Shown: piece after piece, positions 42,121 to 46,443 of the stretch
Layout of the letters: each line of letters begins with the position of its first letter
Numbering within the stretch: the stretch's first letter is position 1
DNA from: Streptomyces phaeochromogenes
GTDB lineage: Bacteria > Actinomycetota > Actinomycetes > Streptomycetales > Streptomycetaceae
Assembly (NCBI RefSeq): GCF_001418655.1
Contig: NZ_LIQZ01000196.1
Location: 1 to 46,443 of the forward strand
Direction of reading: 5' to 3'
Length of the DNA: 46,443 bases
Made by a program: the position numbers and the translations under genes
The notes under the pieces: generated by a model
Databases searched by the model: none
Told to the model about the DNA's origin: nothing
What the model saw: only the letters and a program-made list of their open reading frames with translations

Positions 42121-43152
42121 ATGACCGAGCATCACTTGCCGTCCGAACTCGAGGTCCCGTCCGAGGCCCCCGACCGAAACCTCGCCCTTGAGCTCGTCCG
42201 GGTCACCGAAGCCGCCGCCATGGCCGCGGGCCGCTGGGTCGGCCGCGGCGACAAGAACGGCGCCGACGGCGCTGCCGTACGGGCCATGCGGACCCTCGTC
42301 TCCACCGTCTCGATGAACGGCGTCGTCGTCATCGGCGAGGGCGAGAAGGACGAGGCCCCGATGCTCTTCAACGGGGAGCGCGTCGGAGACGGGACAGGCC
42401 CCGAGTGCGACATCGCCGTCGACCCGATCGACGGCACCACGCTCACCGCGAAGGGCATGACGAACGCGATCGCGGTGCTGGCCGCCGCCGACCGCGGCAC
42501 CATGTTCGACCCGTCCGCGGTCTTCTACATGGACAAGCTGGTCACCGGCCCCGAGGCCGCCGACTTCGTCGACATCAACGCGCCCGTGTCCGTGAACATC
42601 CGCCGGGTCGCCAAGGCCAAGCGCGTCACGCCCGAGGACGTCACGGTCGTCATCCTCGACCGGCCGCGCCACGACGGCATCATCAAGGAGATCCGGGAGA
42701 CCGGCGCCCGTATCAAGCTCATCTCCGACGGCGATGTCGCGGGCTCGATCCTGGCACTGCGCGAGGGCACCGGCATCGACCTGCTGCTCGGCATCGGCGG
42801 TACGCCCGAGGGCATCATCTCCGCCTGTGCGGTGAAGTGCCTGGGCGGCACGATCCAGGGCAAGTTGTGGCCCAAGGACGACGAGGAGCGCGCCCGGGCC
42901 GTCGACGCGGGCCACGACCTCGACCGGGTCCTGTTCACCGACGACCTGGTCTCCGGCGAGAACGTCTTCTTCGTCGCGACCGGGATCACCGACGGTGAAC
43001 TGCTTCGGGGGGTTCGCTATCGGCCCGAGACCGCGACGACCGACTCGATCGTGATGCGGTCCAAGTCGGGGACGGTGCGGCAGATCAACTCGGAGCACCG
43101 GCTGGCGAAGCTGCGGGCGTACAGCGCGATCGACTTCGACCGCGCGAAGTAG
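42121..43152 (+). CDS. glpX: Class II fructose-1,6-bisphosphatase
   Basis: The 343-aa gluconeogenic phosphatase is of the GlpX type. It shows GRGDKNGADGAAVRAMR, the metal-binding GEGEKDEAPM, the lithium-sensitive-phosphatase motif DPIDGTTLTAKG, and GIGGTPEGIISACAVKCLGG. The ATG at 42121 follows AGAAAGGTG. As the only FBPase type in most actinobacteria it would be needed for growth on non-sugar carbon sources. The length is normal. Confidence 0.97.
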   Translation: MTEHHLPSELEVPSEAPDRNLALELVRVTEAAAMAAGRWVGRGDKNGADGAAVRAMRTLVSTVSMNGVVVIGEGEKDEAPMLFNGERVGDGTGPECDIAVDPIDGTTLTAKGMTNAIAVLAAADRGTMFDPSAVFYMDKLVTGPEAADFVDINAPVSVNIRRVAKAKRVTPEDVTVVILDRPRHDGIIKEIRETGARIKLISDGDVAGSILALREGTGIDLLLGIGGTPEGIISACAVKCLGGTIQGKLWPKDDEERARAVDAGHDLDRVLFTDDLVSGENVFFVATGITDGELLRGVRYRPETATTDSIVMRSKSGTVRQINSEHRLAKLRAYSAIDFDRAK

Positions 43153-43207
43153 CTCCGCCGGCTGCGCCGTTGACCGGCGCTGTACGGCAACGGCTGATTC
43201 TTGTACG

Positions 43208-43246
43208 CCGATGGGGCGCCCCTTGTGCGGAGGGGCGCCCCATCGG
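43208..43246. terminator. 16-bp hairpin between glpX and the WhiB-like gene
   Basis: The arms CCGATGGGGCGCCCCT (43208-43223) and AGGGGCGCCCCATCGG (43231-43246) pair perfectly with a 7-nt loop. It lies between two convergent genes, 56 bp after the glpX stop and 9 bp before the end of the opposing frame. Confidence 0.9.
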
Positions 43247-43254
43247 TGTGAGTG

Positions 43255-43632
43255 TCAGCCGGCCGCTGCTATCGGGCCTGTGGCGCGGGCCGCCTTCTGC
43301 AGTTCGAGGTCGCGGCGGCGGCGCCGGGCCAGGACGACGCGGCGCTCGGCGGCGGTGAGACCGCCCCACACCCCGTACGGCTCGGGTTGCAGCAGTGCGT
43401 GCTCGCGGCATTCGACCATCACCGGACAGCGTGCGCAGACCCGCTTTGCCGCCTCCTCCCGGGACAGCCGGGCCGCGGTGGGTTCTTTCGAGGGCGCGAA
43501 GAACAGCCCGGCCTCGTCGCGGCGGCACACGGCCTCCGTGTGCCAAGGGGCGTCCTGGTCCCTGTCGCGCACCGGTGCCGGCTGGGGCGGAACGGCGGCG
43601 ACCTGCAGGGACTGATGCGGCGGATGCAGCAC
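43255..43632 (-). CDS. WhiB-like iron-sulfur regulator
   Basis: The 125-aa protein carries the four cluster cysteines C36, C66, C69 and C75 (C-x29-C-x2-C-x5-C), the GVWGGLT turn that binds the sigma factor, and a basic C-terminal tail (RRVVLARRRRRDLE) for DNA contact. It is a WhiB-family protein. By neighbourhood (between glpX and a DUF1707 gene next to fumarase) it corresponds to the gene I recall as wblI in Streptomyces coelicolor; the assignment rests on synteny memory. The frame is open upstream only to this ATG. Confidence 0.93.
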   Translation of the reverse strand: MLHPPHQSLQVAAVPPQPAPVRDRDQDAPWHTEAVCRRDEAGLFFAPSKEPTAARLSREEAAKRVCARCPVMVECREHALLQPEPYGVWGGLTAAERRVVLARRRRRDLELQKAARATGPIAAAG

Positions 43633-43795
43633 GGTCTACTCCTGACGACGGCTTCGCGAGCGAGAGACGATGCAGCAAGGCCTACCCGCTGTACGCGCGC
43701 CTATGCACTCAGTTCCGAAGCGCGGGAGATCCCGACCGGCACTGGACCGTCACTACTGGACCAATACCCTCCGCTCGCCGCGAAATTCGCGACCG

Positions 43796-44497
43796 TCAAT
43801 GCCCGAGGTGTTTGCGCAACTTGGCGTTCACCCGGTCCCCGACCCGGTCGAGGATGTCCTCGATCAGCTTGCCCCGCTTGGGTTTTGCCTCGATATTTCC
43901 CAGTACGGCCAGTCCGTCCACGTACACCACCGGTGCGTCGTGGTCCGCCGAATCGAGCGTGTCCACCTCGAAGTTGCCGAGGACCCCACCGCCGTTGCCG
44001 CGCAACGACACGTTCTCCGGGACTCGGACCTCGACGTTGCCGAAGACCGCTATCGCCTTGATCACGACCTGCTGATGCTCGAAGACCGCCTCGCTGAGGT
44101 CTATCTCCACGCTGCCGAAGATCGCGTACGCGTGCGTGCGGCGGCCGATGCGCCAGCGGCCCTTGCGGACGGCCGCGCTGAACACCGCCACCACGTTCTC
44201 CTCGGCGACCGGGGGGACCGTGCCCGGGGTGGGGCGGTTCGGCGCCGGGGCGAACGTCGCCGCCGGGCGGGACCGGTGGGCCACCGGCAGGTCCGCGACG
44301 AGGGGCTCCAGCTCGCCGACGGTCTTCGCGCGGAAGACGTCCTCGACCCGCTCGGAGTGCTCCTCCGCGGTGAGGCGGCCCTCGGCGAGGGCCTCGCGCA
44401 GGATGTCCGCCGTCCGGTCGCGGTCGGCGTCGGACGCCCGGAGGTCGGTCTGCTTCCGGAGGTCGGGTGCGGGCGAGGTGCGCTTCTCTAGGTCCAC
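43796..44497 (-). CDS. DUF1707 / LiaF-like cell-wall-active domain protein
   Basis: The 233-aa protein begins with the DUF1707 helical domain (LRASDADRDRTADILREALAEGRLTAEEHSERVEDVFRAKT, residues about 19-60, quoted as one motif only by its ends LRASDADRD and FRAKT). A low-complexity Pro linker follows. The C-terminal beta-rich repeat domain has FGSVEIDLSEA, FGNVEVRVPE, LGNFEVDT and LGNIEAKP, similar to LiaF C-terminal domains. No membrane helix is seen. The start is GTG 44497. The role is probably in envelope-stress sensing; this is by family analogy. Confidence 0.88.
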   Translation of the reverse strand: MDLEKRTSPAPDLRKQTDLRASDADRDRTADILREALAEGRLTAEEHSERVEDVFRAKTVGELEPLVADLPVAHRSRPAATFAPAPNRPTPGTVPPVAEENVVAVFSAAVRKGRWRIGRRTHAYAIFGSVEIDLSEAVFEHQQVVIKAIAVFGNVEVRVPENVSLRGNGGGVLGNFEVDTLDSADHDAPVVYVDGLAVLGNIEAKPKRGKLIEDILDRVGDRVNAKLRKHLGH

Positions 44498-44653
44498 GAC
44501 AGCAGCGTACCCAAACGCGATAGATCGCGACTAGAGGGTGTGGACGGCGAACTGAGCCTTACCTCACAAGCTCGGTGTCGGCAGCAGGTTCTACGCTGGT
44601 GTGCGCCCGCCAACGGAGGCCGGCCGCTGTCTGTCGATGAAGGATTTGGCGAG
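44498..44653 (+). promoter_or_regulatory. Divergent promoter region of fumarase and the DUF1707 gene
   Basis: The 156-bp spacer separates divergent genes. A TTCTACGCT segment near 44590 is a possible -10 region (TACGCT) for the fumarase transcript, with about 55 nt of leader. The ribosome binding site is weak (GGCGAG). Confidence 0.35.
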
Positions 44654-46321
<1,668 letters not shown>

Positions 46322-46341
46322 CCGGTTGGTCGCGACAGGAC

Positions 46342-46443
46342 TTTTTTCGCCCCCGCCGCCCCTACCCATTCCCGTCCCTTACTCAGGGGCTTCGCCCCCG
46401 AACCCCCAAAAGACTGCGCAGTTCCCCGCGCCCCTTTTAGGGG
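46342..46443. repeat. GC-rich dispersed intergenic element, copy 2 (window edge)
   Basis: Starts TTTTTTCGCCCCCGCCGCCC and shares CGCCCCCGCCGCCCCTACCC with copy 1 at 38947. It contains a small hairpin GGGGC-TTC-GCCCC (46386-46397) and continues to the window end. It follows the fumarase gene by 20 bp and probably serves as its terminator. Confidence 0.65.

Overview
This is a high-GC actinobacterial chromosome segment, almost certainly from a Streptomyces or close relative. The signs are strong G/C third-position codon bias, GTG starts with 4-bp stop/start overlaps, a WhiB-like gene, ISL3-type transposase remains, and a fumarase / DUF1707 / WhiB-like / glpX / DUF4245 / nitroreductase / xseBA block that I recall as a conserved Streptomyces neighbourhood. 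All identifications come from reading sequence; no database search was run.

Left part (1-9.3 kb). A minus-strand PQQ operon, pqqA-B-C-D-E, has coupled genes; pqqE runs off the left edge. A methyltransferase gene follows, then a complete stand-alone rpoA without its usual ribosomal-protein neighbours, which is the most unexpected gene here. Convergent to it is an ECF sigma gene overlapping a membrane-anchored CU044_5270-type gene. A phosphoglucomutase gene (pgm) diverges from the sigma gene.

Middle part (about 9.65-32.75 kb). This looks like an accretion island at a tRNA(CAT) gene. The intact tRNA is at 32710-32783. Its 3' half is repeated at 24992-25034 (43 of 43 bp) inside a 139-bp direct repeat exactly 7,720 bp apart, and a weaker copy lies at 9651-9688. 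These sites divide the island into a segment of about 15.3 kb (E1) and one of about 7.7 kb (E2). E1 holds a truncated flavin monooxygenase, a two-component system facing an MMPL exporter, scraps of a flavin hydroxylase, a DUF2568 gene and rarA, two coupled YjbR genes, an AraC regulator, a cyclophilin-like gene, an aldo/keto reductase / TetR pair with paired operators, a quinone-oxidoreductase-type gene and a type-B carboxylesterase. E2 holds a 5'-truncated hydrolase, an M14 carboxypeptidase with a small coupled partner, a protealysin-like M4 protease, a broken ISL3 transposase and a helical-repeat protein. Both peptidase genes carry a TTA codon, which in Streptomyces implies bldA dependence. 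No integrase, excisionase or replication gene is recognisable, so the elements look immobile and decayed.

Right part (32.7-46.4 kb). Three tRNA genes are followed by conserved chromosomal genes: a YtxH-like protein, an FGGY sugar kinase, a heterodimeric ABC exporter with one degenerate ATP site, exonuclease VII (xseA, xseB), a RutE-like nitroreductase, a DUF4245 membrane protein, class II fructose-1,6-bisphosphatase (glpX), a WhiB-like regulator, a DUF1707 protein and class I fumarase. Several perfect hairpins act as bidirectional terminators between convergent genes, and two copies of a GC-rich intergenic element flank this block.
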